Shown here in pieces: positions 35,601 through 40,484 of a stretch of DNA of 64,000 nt. The notes under the pieces are model-generated. The model made no database searches. It was not told where the DNA came from and worked only from the letters and a program-made list of their open reading frames with translations. Position numbers and translations under genes: made by a program. Source of the stretch: Megalobrama amblycephala (Eukaryota > Chordata > Actinopteri > Cypriniformes > Xenocyprididae); assembly GCF_018812025.1 (NCBI RefSeq), contig NC_063054.1, positions 33,731,396 to 33,795,395 on the forward strand, given 5' to 3'. How positions within the stretch are numbered: the first letter of the stretch is position 1; every line of letters starts with the position of its first letter.

Positions 35601-36879
35601 CATTCTATCAGTGTAGTGGAAACACTGCTGTGATGTATATGACTGTTTCTCTGTAAAAAAAACTGTAGTTAAAATACTGTTATATTGTAGCAGAAATATT
35701 GTTACACTGCATCAGTGTTACATTGTAGCGGAAATATTGTTACTGTATCACGGTAGTAAAAAAGTTACAATGGAGTACAAAGTTTCACACTATTGGAAAC
35801 ATCGTTACAATGTACCTCTGTAGGGGAAAACATTGTTACAAATTATCATTTTAGTGGAATTACAGTGTGTAACTATCACTCTAGCAGAAATTTCACTAGA
35901 CTGTATCACTCTAGAGGAAACATTTTTAGTCTGCATCAGTGTATCAGAAATATTGTTACACTGCATCAGTGTTACACTGTAGCGGAAATATTGTTACTGT
36001 ATCACAGTAGTAAAAAAGGTTACAATGGAGTTGGAAAAAATGTTTCGCACTCAGAAACATTGTTACACTGTACCTCTGTAGAGGAAAAAAACGTTACAAT
36101 GTATAATTTTAATGGAAATACAGTGCGTAACTATCACTCAGAAATTCTGCTACACTGTATCACTCTAGAGGAAACATTGTTAGTCTACAGCAGTGTATCG
36201 GAAATATTGTTACACTGTGTCAGTGTTACATTGTAGCGGAAATATTTTTACTGTATCACGGTAGTAAAAAAAAAAAGGTTACTATGGAGTTGAAACAATG
36301 TTTCGCACCATAGGAAACATTGTTACACTGTACCTCTGTAGTGAAAACATCGTTACAATGTATCATTTTAGTGGAATCGTTACAATGTAACATTCTTCAT
36401 TACAATGTATCATTTTACAGTGTAACTGAAATTCTGCTACACTGTATCACTCTAGAGGAAACATTATTGTTAGTCTGCATCAGTGTATCGGAAATATTGA
36501 TACAGGAAGTCGCGTGAGGGTGACTTGACAGTTCTTTAGCGGAGTAAAGCTGCGCGTGAGTCACACCGTCATGCGTCTCGATGTTTATTCTTTTAAAACT
36601 GTGTCACGCTGACGGATCAGACTACTTGCCTATGGAGCGATGTAAAAACATCCATAACTTCAGAAAATGTCACAACTGTAGGAAACACGTTCACAACCCT
36701 GCTGATAGTTTCATCAACACATGCACTCTCCAAAAGTTCAGAAGTGAATAGGAATTTGCAGCCATCAAATGAAAGCTGTGAAATACTACACACAAACCCC
36801 AGCGAACCTCAATGCTTTTCATACTCACGTTTTCTGTATCTTTCTCATTGACAGTAGGTAGTGGTGTTCTAGTTGACAT
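1903..36879 (-). CDS. mark3: MARK3-type Ser/Thr kinase, 5' part of gene (4 coding exons)
   Basis: This is a microtubule-affinity-regulating kinase (Par-1/MARK family, AMPK-related), which phosphorylates tau/MAP proteins and polarity substrates at KXGS-type sites in the cytosol and at the cortex. Four exons on the minus strand join in frame: residues 1-17 (36829-36879), 18-81 (29906-30097), 82-99 (28841-28894) and 100 to about 116 (1903-1951). Visible marks are the start [17 protein letters not shown], the [18 protein letters not shown] linker, the glycine loop GKGNFAKV at 63-70, the VAIK lysine at residue 85 and an alpha-C glutamate near 103. The linker '[13 protein letters not shown]' and the HTSHTDGR stretch favour MARK3 over MARK1/2. 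The rest of the kinase, the UBA and the KA1 domains lie left of the window. Intron 3 is about 26.9 kb. The a/b teleost paralogue cannot be decided here. Confidence 0.93.
2068..3282 (+). mobile_element. MITE family A copy, interrupted by a TTAA element
   Basis: The outer pieces 2068-2277 and 3088-3282 are the two halves of one family-A palindrome: 'caaaagtttgggggtctgtaag' at the left and 'cttattgaccccaaa' at the right. The middle is occupied by the separate TTAA-flanked element at 2278-3087, so family A was already in place when the insertion occurred. Confidence 0.75.
2278..3087. mobile_element. TTAA-flanked foldback MITE (family B), piggyBac-type target site
   Basis: It runs from TTAA-AGGGTTAGTTCACCC to GGGTGAACTAACCCT-TTAA. 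The arms are inverted for several hundred bp, including 'gatgaaatccgagaggtat' against 'atacctctcggatttcag'. The 4-bp TTAA at both ends is the signature of piggyBac-like transposition; that assignment is inferred from the target site only. It encodes no transposase. Confidence 0.85.
3391..3895 (-). mobile_element. MITE family C, left-truncated copy
   Basis: It shares long stretches with 10457-11051 in inverted orientation ('gcatgctgcatgcatacatc', 'gctcgggag'-type GC block) and ends GGCACCT-TTAA. The other terminus is missing near 3391. No transposase frame is present. Confidence 0.75.
3896..5465 (-). other. MARK3 intron 3 block, no gene
   Basis: AT-rich unique sequence runs to about 4540. A higher-complexity stretch follows (4540-5080) with no frame that I recognise. 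From 5100 to 5460 there is a degenerate series of 'gactcacaaa' / 'cagtatga' phrases that looks like an old low-copy tandem repeat. Confidence 0.5.
5466..5815 (+). mobile_element. Degenerate 'agtcacccaaaaatgaaaat' MITE, one end only
   Basis: The left end resembles the TTAA-type MITE terminus (aaaggaatagtcacccaaaaatg, then 'tttactcaccc'), followed by 'gtatacgactttcttctttt'. A matching right terminus is not clear, so this is a truncated or diverged copy. Confidence 0.45.
5869..6640 (+). mobile_element. MITE family C, copy split by a tRNA-like insertion
   Basis: It starts TTAA-AGGTGACC at 5869 and matches the family-C consensus ('gagttcagtacatggaaatg', 'gaacaggcgaatct'). It resumes after the insertion at 6368 and shares 'gtattcacggagacaagagc' with the copy at 10457. 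The right terminus is lost near 6640. Confidence 0.75.
6171..6363 (-). mobile_element. tRNA-related short element, CAAG target duplication
   Basis: On the minus strand the element contains 'TAGCCTCCTCGTTAGAG' (A-box-like) and GGTTCGAGACC (a good B-box match), so it looks tRNA-derived. It begins TGTAAC and ends GTTACA. 'caag' occurs immediately on each side (6167-6170 and 6364-6367), which fits a 4-bp target duplication. Two diverged relatives lie at 47863-48140. Whether it is a SINE or a DNA element with captured tRNA sequence is not settled. Confidence 0.65.
6641..8321 (-). other. MARK3 intron 3 block, no gene
   Basis: Unique AT-rich sequence, except 7140-7570, which is higher in complexity and GC and is listed separately as a possible conserved element. 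7620-8320 is a locally duplicated AT-rich area with recurring phrases such as 'tagtatcaat...atcaga', 'taacttatgaaaata' and 'aataaataaa', about 130-140 bp apart. Confidence 0.5.
8322..8590. mobile_element. Small MITE with GGGTAACACTT / AAGTGTGACC ends
   Basis: The ends are imperfect inverted repeats, and the inside has mirrored stretches 'taactattaac' and 'gttaatagttagttaa'. I recognise this as a widespread fish MITE whose terminus reads roughly GGTCACACTT. It has no coding content. Confidence 0.6.
8591..10205 (-). other. MARK3 intron 3 block, no gene
   Basis: Mixed-composition unique sequence with no recognised frame. A short local duplication is visible at 9470-9600, where 'aaagactgaaatagtatttt' and 'gataatctttgttttat' each occur twice. 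Confidence 0.5.
10206..11236 (+). mobile_element. MITE family A copy carrying a nested family C element
   Basis: The left part (10206-10456) and right part (11052-11236) are adjacent segments of family A. Deleting the middle restores 'ttaatatttttgtg', which is what uninterrupted copies read at that point (for example near 58770). Confidence 0.8.
10457..11051. mobile_element. MITE family C, complete, TTAA-flanked
   Basis: It reads TTAA-AGGTGCC at the left and GGCACCT-TTAA at the right, about 595 bp including both target sites. A GC-rich core (10840-10890) stands out from the AT-rich intron. It has no transposase. TTAA at both ends again suggests piggyBac-type mobilisation. Confidence 0.82.
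11237..12050 (-). other. MARK3 intron 3 block, no gene
   Basis: Unique intron sequence. A short telomere-like phrase 'gggttagtgggttaggg' occurs near 11766. No exon-like frame is seen. Confidence 0.5.
12120..12378 (+). repeat. 'GTTGCCAAGTCC' repeat, copy 1
   Basis: It starts gttgccaagtccg and ends acctggcaaccctg, giving short inverted termini. It shares 'ggaattgggctacttttaa' with the copy at 61218-61466. Confidence 0.7.
12797..12972 (-). repeat. 'GTTGCCAAGTCC' repeat, copy 2 inverted
   Basis: It reads cagggttgccaggt at the left and gcggacttggcaac at the right, the reverse of copies 1 and 3, and contains 'ttaaatatcatgctatt' in common with copy 3. Confidence 0.7.
13171..14459 (-). other. MARK3 intron 3 block with (AAG)n
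   Basis: Unique intron sequence containing an (AGA/AAG)n run at 13800-13834. 13985-14290 is of higher complexity, without repeat similarity to the rest of the window. No gene is recognised. Confidence 0.5.
14460..14605 (+). repeat. MITE family A, 5' fragment
   Basis: It begins 'tacactaccgttcaaatgtt' and continues 'ggggtcggtaagat', then stops just before the next transposon. Confidence 0.7.
14615..15755. mobile_element. 1.14-kb transposon with TAGGGCCCTAT ends
   Basis: The left end is TAGGGCCCTATAAAATCC and the right end, reversed, is TAGGGCCCTATAATTTCC. Flanking 'aataac' at 14609-14614 and 15756-15761 fits a target duplication. The left interior repeats the phrase 'ccaaattctgtttt'. The right interior (15400-15560) is strikingly CpG-rich. 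The terminus type is hAT-like, but the 6-bp repeat is short for hAT, so the class is open. Confidence 0.75.
15756..17201 (-). other. MARK3 intron 3 block with a family B fragment
   Basis: 15890-16108 is a one-armed TTAA-family fragment ('cttacgggtttgaaacaaca', 'ctgggtgaactgtctcttt'). The remainder is unique with no gene seen. Confidence 0.55.
17202..17427 (-). repeat. MITE family A fragment
   Basis: It shares 'ttctttgatgaatataaagt', 'catccttgttgaataaaagt' and a terminal 'agtgtg' with other copies. The middle is deleted. Confidence 0.65.
17434..18183. mobile_element. Foldback element built of inverted minisatellite arrays
   Basis: The termini are TACGGAAGAGGATTAGGGCC and its exact reverse, extended by 'aagcaataataaa'. 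'cataat' flanks both sides (17428-17433 and 18184-18189), a 6-bp target duplication. Inside, units of the type 'ttaaattacgagaaaaaa' + 'gtcgagataaaatg' + 'ttgagaataaactca' run forward to about 17699 and inverted from about 17706 to 18125. The small open frames in it are only the repeated unit translated. Confidence 0.85.
18190..23407 (-). other. MARK3 intron 3 block, no gene
   Basis: Mostly unique sequence. A (TG)n microsatellite lies at 19027-19061. A stretch at 19660-19830 resembles 24890-25060, so both are pieces of one older repeat. 21465-22025 has hAT-like ends ('ggttcggtgcatac' at the left, 'gcagccctag' at the right). 22350-22640 is higher in GC with overlapping open frames but nothing I recognise. 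Confidence 0.5.
23408..23683. mobile_element. Short palindromic MITE (family B relative)
   Basis: The left end is 'gagacagttcaccctaaaat' and the right end is 'aatatccctttaa'. The arms 'cctgtatgactttctttctt' and 'gaaagaaagtcatacagg' pair with each other. About 275 bp, non-coding. Confidence 0.7.
23684..24671 (-). other. Intron block with a 47-bp direct repeat
   Basis: 23758-23804 and 24287-24333 are the same 47 bp with one difference. The second copy continues to about 24350; read on the minus strand this has an A-box-like 'TAGCCTAATGGG', so it may be a truncated tRNA-derived SINE. No gene is seen. Confidence 0.5.
25206..26522. mobile_element. Middle transposon with AGGCCCTGTTT ends
   Basis: The left end AGGCCCTGTTTACACCTGG and the reversed right end AAGGCCCTGTTTCCACCTGG agree. 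'tattaagatg' and 'tcggatcacaagtg' also pair across the element. It contains the mariner-type insert at 25408-26055. Confidence 0.75.
25408..26055. mobile_element. Inner mariner/Tc1-type MITE with TA target site
   Basis: The termini are CACTGCGTTCCAAATTAT and its reverse. Each is flanked by TA, the Tc1/mariner target duplication. The inner arms 'aacattcagattttagtttt' and 'aaaactaaaatctgaatgtt' pair perfectly, and 'gggaactggtatcaatctca' matches inverted at 25920. No intact transposase is present. Confidence 0.82.
26612..27207 (-). other. MARK3 intron 3 block, no gene
   Basis: Unique sequence with no recognisable frame or repeat end. Confidence 0.5.
27208..27646 (+). mobile_element. MITE family A, nearly full length
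   Basis: It runs from 'tacactactgttcaaaagttt' to 'cctcaaacttttgaactgta', with the family's internal landmarks ('cagcatcattacttcagtct', 'catccttgctgaataaaag'). Confidence 0.8.
27838..28520. promoter_or_regulatory. Possible conserved non-coding element in MARK3 intron 3
   Basis: High-complexity, repeat-free sequence with no long frame, unlike its AT-rich surroundings. It has several homeodomain-type TAATTA/TAATTAG cores ('cttaattagaaat', 'agctaattatagg', 'tataattagctg'). It sits 320 bp to 1 kb 3' of exon 3. A regulatory role is inferred from composition only. Confidence 0.3.
28841..28894 (-). CDS. mark3: MARK3 coding exon 3
   Basis: This 54-nt exon encodes [18 protein letters not shown] in phase 0. 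The acceptor is ...CCTGCAG and the donor AAG|GTAAAC. It carries the ATP-anchoring lysine (residue 85, VAIK). It is identical to the family consensus over all 18 residues, as expected for a conserved kinase N-lobe. Confidence 0.94.
28895..29905 (-). other. MARK3 intron 2 with AT microsatellites
   Basis: It contains an (AAAT)n/(AT)n stretch at 29098-29195 and the palindrome at 29587-29722. The rest is AT-rich and unique. Confidence 0.6.
29587..29722. repeat. Perfect palindrome around an (AT)n core
   Basis: Arms of about 38 bp, beginning 'tttgattatacttacaaaat' and ending in its exact reverse, enclose about 60 bp of alternating AT. The whole 136 bp can fold into a single hairpin or cruciform. 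It lies 184 bp beyond the donor of MARK3 exon 2. Confidence 0.9.
29906..30097 (-). CDS. mark3: MARK3 coding exon 2
   Basis: This 192-nt exon (64 codons, phase 0) starts [20 protein letters not shown] after the acceptor CTGTCTCCAG and ends at ...TGRE with donor GAG|GTGAGC. It encodes the N-terminal linker, the [17 protein letters not shown] glycine-rich loop and the start of the N-lobe. The first methionine-like start one could draw here is a frame artefact; the exon opens by splicing from exon 1. Confidence 0.94.
30142..30463 (-). mobile_element. MITE family A, inverted copy
   Basis: It runs from 'tacactactgattaaaagttt' to 'accgaagccaaacttttgaa', with 'tgatttctgaagggtcatgt' inside. It lies 45 bp upstream of the exon 2 acceptor. 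Confidence 0.78.
30464..32509 (-). other. MARK3 intron 1 block, no gene
   Basis: Unique, moderately complex sequence (30560-31450), then AT-rich. 32190-32350 repeats phrases such as 'tctcacaattctg' and 'gaattgcgggatataaactc', a degenerate repeat. No exon is recognised. Confidence 0.5.
32510..33059. mobile_element. Family B foldback element, degraded left end
   Basis: The right end is intact (gggtgaaccaaccct-TTAA). The arms 'aacaatatctatgtgggctg' and 'cggcctatatagatattgtt', and 'ctgcttcggagctt' and 'aagctccgaagcag', pair across the centre. The left terminus has been lost near 32510. Confidence 0.65.
33363..33382. repeat. Poly-C tract, 20 bp
   Basis: An uninterrupted run of 20 C; the minus strand (the MARK3 sense strand) is G20. 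Confidence 0.95.
33383..34800 (-). other. MARK3 intron 1 block with possible conserved element
   Basis: 33895-34215 is complex, repeat-free sequence opening with clustered TAATTA-like cores ('cctaattaaaatgaataatt'). It could be a regulatory element. The rest has no feature that I can support. Confidence 0.35.
34801..36505. repeat. Degenerate minisatellite with 254-bp higher-order period
   Basis: About 1.7 kb of variants of the phrase 'gaaatattgttacactgtat' joined to 'cagtgtagcg' (monomers roughly 35-40 bp). From about 35690 a higher-order unit is visible: the marker 'gtgttacattgtagcgg' or its variant recurs at 35717, 35971 and 36225, a spacing of 254 bp. The 147-codon and 65-codon plus-strand frames inside are artefacts of the repeat. 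It lies in MARK3 intron 1, ending about 320 bp from exon 1. Confidence 0.85.
35065..35241. mobile_element. Small MITE inside the minisatellite
   Basis: The ends are GGTTACACTTTATTTGACAG at the left and, reversed, GGTTACACTTTATTTTACGG at the right, continuing 'tgtccttgttac' in both. It interrupts the minisatellite and is therefore younger than it. Confidence 0.75.
36829..36879 (-). CDS. mark3: MARK3 coding exon 1 (start codon)
   Basis: ATG at 36879 opens [17 protein letters not shown] (17 codons, phase 0), followed by donor AAC|GTGAGT. This is the canonical start of MARK1/MARK3 proteins ([17 protein letters not shown] in mammals), which fixes the start. The frame reads on into the intron, but those residues are not coding. 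Exon 2 lies 6.7 kb away. Confidence 0.94.
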
Positions 36880-37560
36880 TTTAATGTGTCTTTATCTCCA
36901 AAGTGGATCTTGCAGTCCAAGTCTGTCTGATCACATCAACCTTCAGTTCGCAGGGTGGACAGCTGCCGGGCACCAGCTGATGAAGACCATGGATTCGATC
37001 GACATCAAAACCAAATTCCAGCACAAATAAAAGATCCAGATTAATGCAATAATTTATCCAGACGCATAACGGCACAACAGGTCACCGGTGACACAAAGGA
37101 GGAACTCTCCACAAAGATCTGGCAACCAACAGGTCATAACCAATATGCTGCACTGTATTACTTTAAAAAACTTTGAAAAAGTGCCTATTGTAAACTCAAG
37201 CACAAACAGTTCACAGGCCCCTCAGAAACTGCACACAGCTTTCAGACAAGGAAAAGGGGAGGGGGGCGTCCGCTTAAAACCGGTTCTGGAGCTTGATGTA
37301 AGCTTTCCGAATGCGCAGTCTCGTCCCCTGGCTCCAGACAATCTGCTCTAAATCACTCCAGGTTGATTAAATTCCTCCCATCCCGAAGTGTGGGTTTGCC
37401 AGTCCAGATAGAGCTCAGTCCAAGATGGCTGCGTGCTGGCTGATGGTGCCAAGCCAAACCCAGCGCAGCGCAGCCGGAGGAAGTGAGGACAGAGGCGGCT
37501 GCACAAGCTCATTGGCCGGCGCGGCGCTGTTTGTTGTTGCTGGGGTGATTACTAAGGAGA
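36880..37560 (-). promoter_or_regulatory. MARK3 5' UTR and promoter region
   Basis: The GC-richer segment upstream of exon 1 has an inverted CCAAT box (attgg at 37511-37515) next to 'ggccggcgcggcg', an ETS-like ggaagt near 37479 and a YY1-like AAGATGGCTGC at 37422-37432. If the CCAAT box acts at its usual distance, the MARK3 start site would be near 37400-37450, leaving a 5' UTR of about 550 bp. No TATA box is evident. Confidence 0.5.
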
Positions 37561-38350
37561 AAAATGTACCTGTCGCACAAAAACCCGGCAAAAGAACTCA
37601 GTGGTACCTCAGTGGTCCATGCTCAGATGCGCTCAACCAGTGACGTTCGTGACCATGAGCATGCAGGAATGTGGAAAACACTTAACAGTTTAGAAAATGT
37701 CAGATAATCTTTTTGAACATGTTCCATAGTACATTTGATTATAATGTAAATCTATGGTAAATAAATACGAAAAGCACTATAATAGTACTTTAGAATTATA
37801 TTTATATTAATTGTTTATATACTTATATTAATTTATTTGCTATCTATCTTATGTGGTCATGTACTCATTATAGCTAGATTAAAGTGTTCAGGTGTTCTGA
37901 GGTTTCTTTTGTACAAGGTTGACAAGCACTTTTAGAGCTTAAATGGGTTTTGTTTAAAGGGAAAAACTCTCATGGCAGATGGTGTCTGCACACAAACGCA
38001 TACACATGACATACCCACAAAGGCTATTTTGCTGTTTTTGTGTTTCTGACATGAGAGAGGATGAGCCGCACCTTTAGCTGTGCACTTCCTGTGTGGCCAC
38101 CTCACTCTAATTATACAGAAAGAATCTAAACCAAAGACTATATGGTAAACAGATTTGCACAGTGATAGTCAATGTGACCACTTTCAGTTCTCAGCAGAGT
38201 GTACAACAAAAGTTAACAAAACTCTTCCATGATAACAGAAAGATAAATAAACATCCACTTCTAGGGAAGTGAATTTGCAAATCTCAAACACTCACACTTA
38301 ATACAGTATCCAATGTGTTACTACTTGGCTGATATGATGGCATGCAAGAT
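37561..38350. other. Intergenic sequence between MARK3 and CLIC5
   Basis: Unique, AT-rich between 37680 and 37860, with no gene or repeat end seen. Confidence 0.5.
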
Positions 38351-38640
38351 TTAAATGGATAGTTCCAAAAATAGAAAAAAAGAAAATTCTGTCATCATTT
38401 ACTCACCATCAAGTATTTTGAAGAATATCAGTAACCGAACAGTTGATGAGCCCCATTGACTTCCATAGTATTTTTTACTATGGAAGTCAATGGGGTCCAT
38501 CAACTGTTTGGTTGACCATATTCTTCAAAATATCTTCTTTTGTGTTCAGCAGAAGAAAGAAATTCATACAGGTTTGGAACAACTTGAGGGTGTGTAAATG
38601 ATGACAGAATTTTCATTTTTTGGATGAACTATCCCTTTAA
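38351..38640. mobile_element. 290-bp palindromic TTAA MITE
   Basis: TTAA at both ends. The inner arms pair over nearly the full length ('ttgacttccatagta' and 'tactatggaagtcaa' meet at the centre). This is a very common cyprinid MITE form. Non-coding. Confidence 0.85.
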
Positions 38641-39014
38641 TGACCAAAAGACCCCCTGCAAAAAGGTCATATGGATAATGAGGGGTCAGAGGTTTTGTTA
38701 GAATTTCCCTGATGAAATATTTTTGAGGATATAAATAATGTCCAAACACACAAAATGAAAAAAAAAAAAAAATTATTTAAAGATATTCAAATGATCTAAA
38801 TGTCAAATAAAGTAATAATGTTGTGAATCTAATATAGAGCAGCATCTTTAAAATGCAATTAACATCATCTCACCTGATGACTGGTACAACTGTTGTAGTG
38901 TGAGATATTTTTTTCATTTCCTGATCACTCACTGCCACCTAGTGGTCATATCTGAGCATTTCCCTTTGAGGTTGTGTTTTATGTCGGCTATGTGGAGGGA
39001 ATAGAATTTTTTTA

Positions 39015-39075
<61 letters not shown>

Positions 39076-39504
39076 CAAATAATAAATGCTGAATAAATAA
39101 TAAATAATGCTTTTGGTTTTGTTGTTTAGCAAATAAATAAAACCAGGGAGAATTCAAAGCAATACACACAAACTGCGTTAAAACAGTTAAGACTGGAGCA
39201 GAACATGGAGGATAAACGCATCTGTGTTGTTTAAACATAAACTTATTCCCTGGACTTCGCTCAGAAATGACTCATAACTACCAGAGAAACACCTGTGTGA
39301 CATTACGCTGACATGACTGTTATGCGTGGAGAAGAAGGTTAATTTAAAAGCAAAACCTTAGAAAACAAAAAGCAACCCTGGAGGTTCAGACATTATTTCT
39401 TTAATATCATATGATATGCCACTTTTTTTTTATCTCTGCTGGATGAGATTTTGTGTCATAGGGTGTGGCCAACATGATTTGTAGGCCTAATGTTGAACTT
39501 ATTA
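38641..39504. other. Intergenic sequence with (AT)n
   Basis: An (AT)n run lies at 39019-39074. The rest is unique AT-rich sequence with no gene. Confidence 0.6.
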
Positions 39505-39757
39505 ATGTTACCGGCAATTTGTGAAATCCGGCATTGTATAGAATGCATAATAGAATGCCTGAAGTTTGTAGGCAAAGTATGAAATGGTTTATATTTCACA
39601 CATTTCCTAGGCATTCTATACAATACCAAAGGGCCAGCCGGCTTGTCATTCTGTATAATAGGAAAAGTATGCAACATAATCACAAAAAACAGACATTTTA
39701 TACTTTGCCTACAAACTTCACGCATTGTATGTTCTCTTCACACATTGCCGATAACAT
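39505..39757. mobile_element. MITE with ATGTTACCGGCAATTTGTGAA ends, next to CLIC5 exon 1
   Basis: The left end atgttaccggcaatttgtga and the reversed right end atgttatcggcaatgtgtga match. The internal arms 'tgaagtttgtaggcaaagta' and 'tactttgcctacaaacttca' pair. It ends 233 bp before the CLIC5 long-form ATG, so it could form part of that promoter. Confidence 0.75.
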
Positions 39758-39989
39758 ACTACATCAATTAAATAAAAATGTAGCTAATATGCTATGAAAA
39801 AAGCCATCTTTTCTCGGTATCTCAAGAGGATATGAAGACCTACTGCTCACATTTTATGACAGTCATCGAGCAAAGTTCATTTATAAGTGATCTGTCATCT
39901 TCCGCTGCAACAGGTGAGCGCTGACGCGCGACTTTCCCATTTCTCCAGACGTCCTCGCACTTCTCCAAAGTTCTGGGCGAGCTTTAATC
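39758..39989 (+). promoter_or_regulatory. CLIC5 long-form promoter / 5' UTR
   Basis: A short moderately GC-rich leader (39890-39989) precedes the ATG, with an E-box-like caggtg near 39913 and several CpGs. No TATA box is evident and the start site cannot be placed. Confidence 0.4.
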
Positions 39990-40484
39990 ATGGCCACAAA
40001 CGTCCAAGAAAACATATATGAACAAATCGACGAGAGGACCGAAAACATATATGAGAAGCCGTATGAGAACATAAACAGTGACACAGAGCCGAAATATGAG
40101 AATCAAGGCGCGCACGAGGAACCCATCTATAGTACTCCAGACTACATGGATACGAGAGAAACAACTGAGGAAGAAGCTCAGCTTTCACCCTCCAGTGAAC
40201 GAGGAGAGCAGCTGGAAAGCGAGATAATGGTGGCATCTCTGCAGAATGGAGATGGATACGGGTCTGGAAGGTCTTCATCTTTAGAGGGAACTGGAGACCC
40301 TTGTGATGACCAGCCCTCACTGGTCCACGAAGACCTGCTTATGGCTTACAGTCTCCCAGAAGAAACATCTCCAGAACCCGAGGAGGTAGTTGACTACAGC
40401 TTGAAGAACGTGGAGGACAGCGCCGTGGAGGAGACCCCTGCGGTTACCGACCCTACCCAGCCTGAAATCGCGCTTTTTGTCAAG
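39990..40484 (+). CDS. clic5: CLIC5 exon 1, long (CLIC5B/p64-like) form
   Basis: 165 codons from [20 protein letters not shown] to ...PEIALFVK, donor AAG|GTAAAG, phase 0. The N-terminus is acidic and low in complexity with tyrosines in repeated contexts: [34 protein letters not shown]. Human CLIC5B and bovine p64 also have tyrosine-rich acidic N-termini, and p64 is known to bind the Fyn SH2 domain. YENI/YENQ fit SH2-type sites (pYxN), but phosphorylation is inferred. The frame continues past the donor into the intron; those residues are not part of the protein. Confidence 0.9.

Noticed and set aside
34801..36505. CRISPR-like array
   Set aside because: The repeats are degenerate, there are no unique spacers of constant length, and the host is a vertebrate.
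35793..36517. 147- and 65-codon plus-strand frames rich in CTSV/HCIT repeats
   Set aside because: They are translations of the 254-bp higher-order minisatellite, with no signal peptide or conserved motif.
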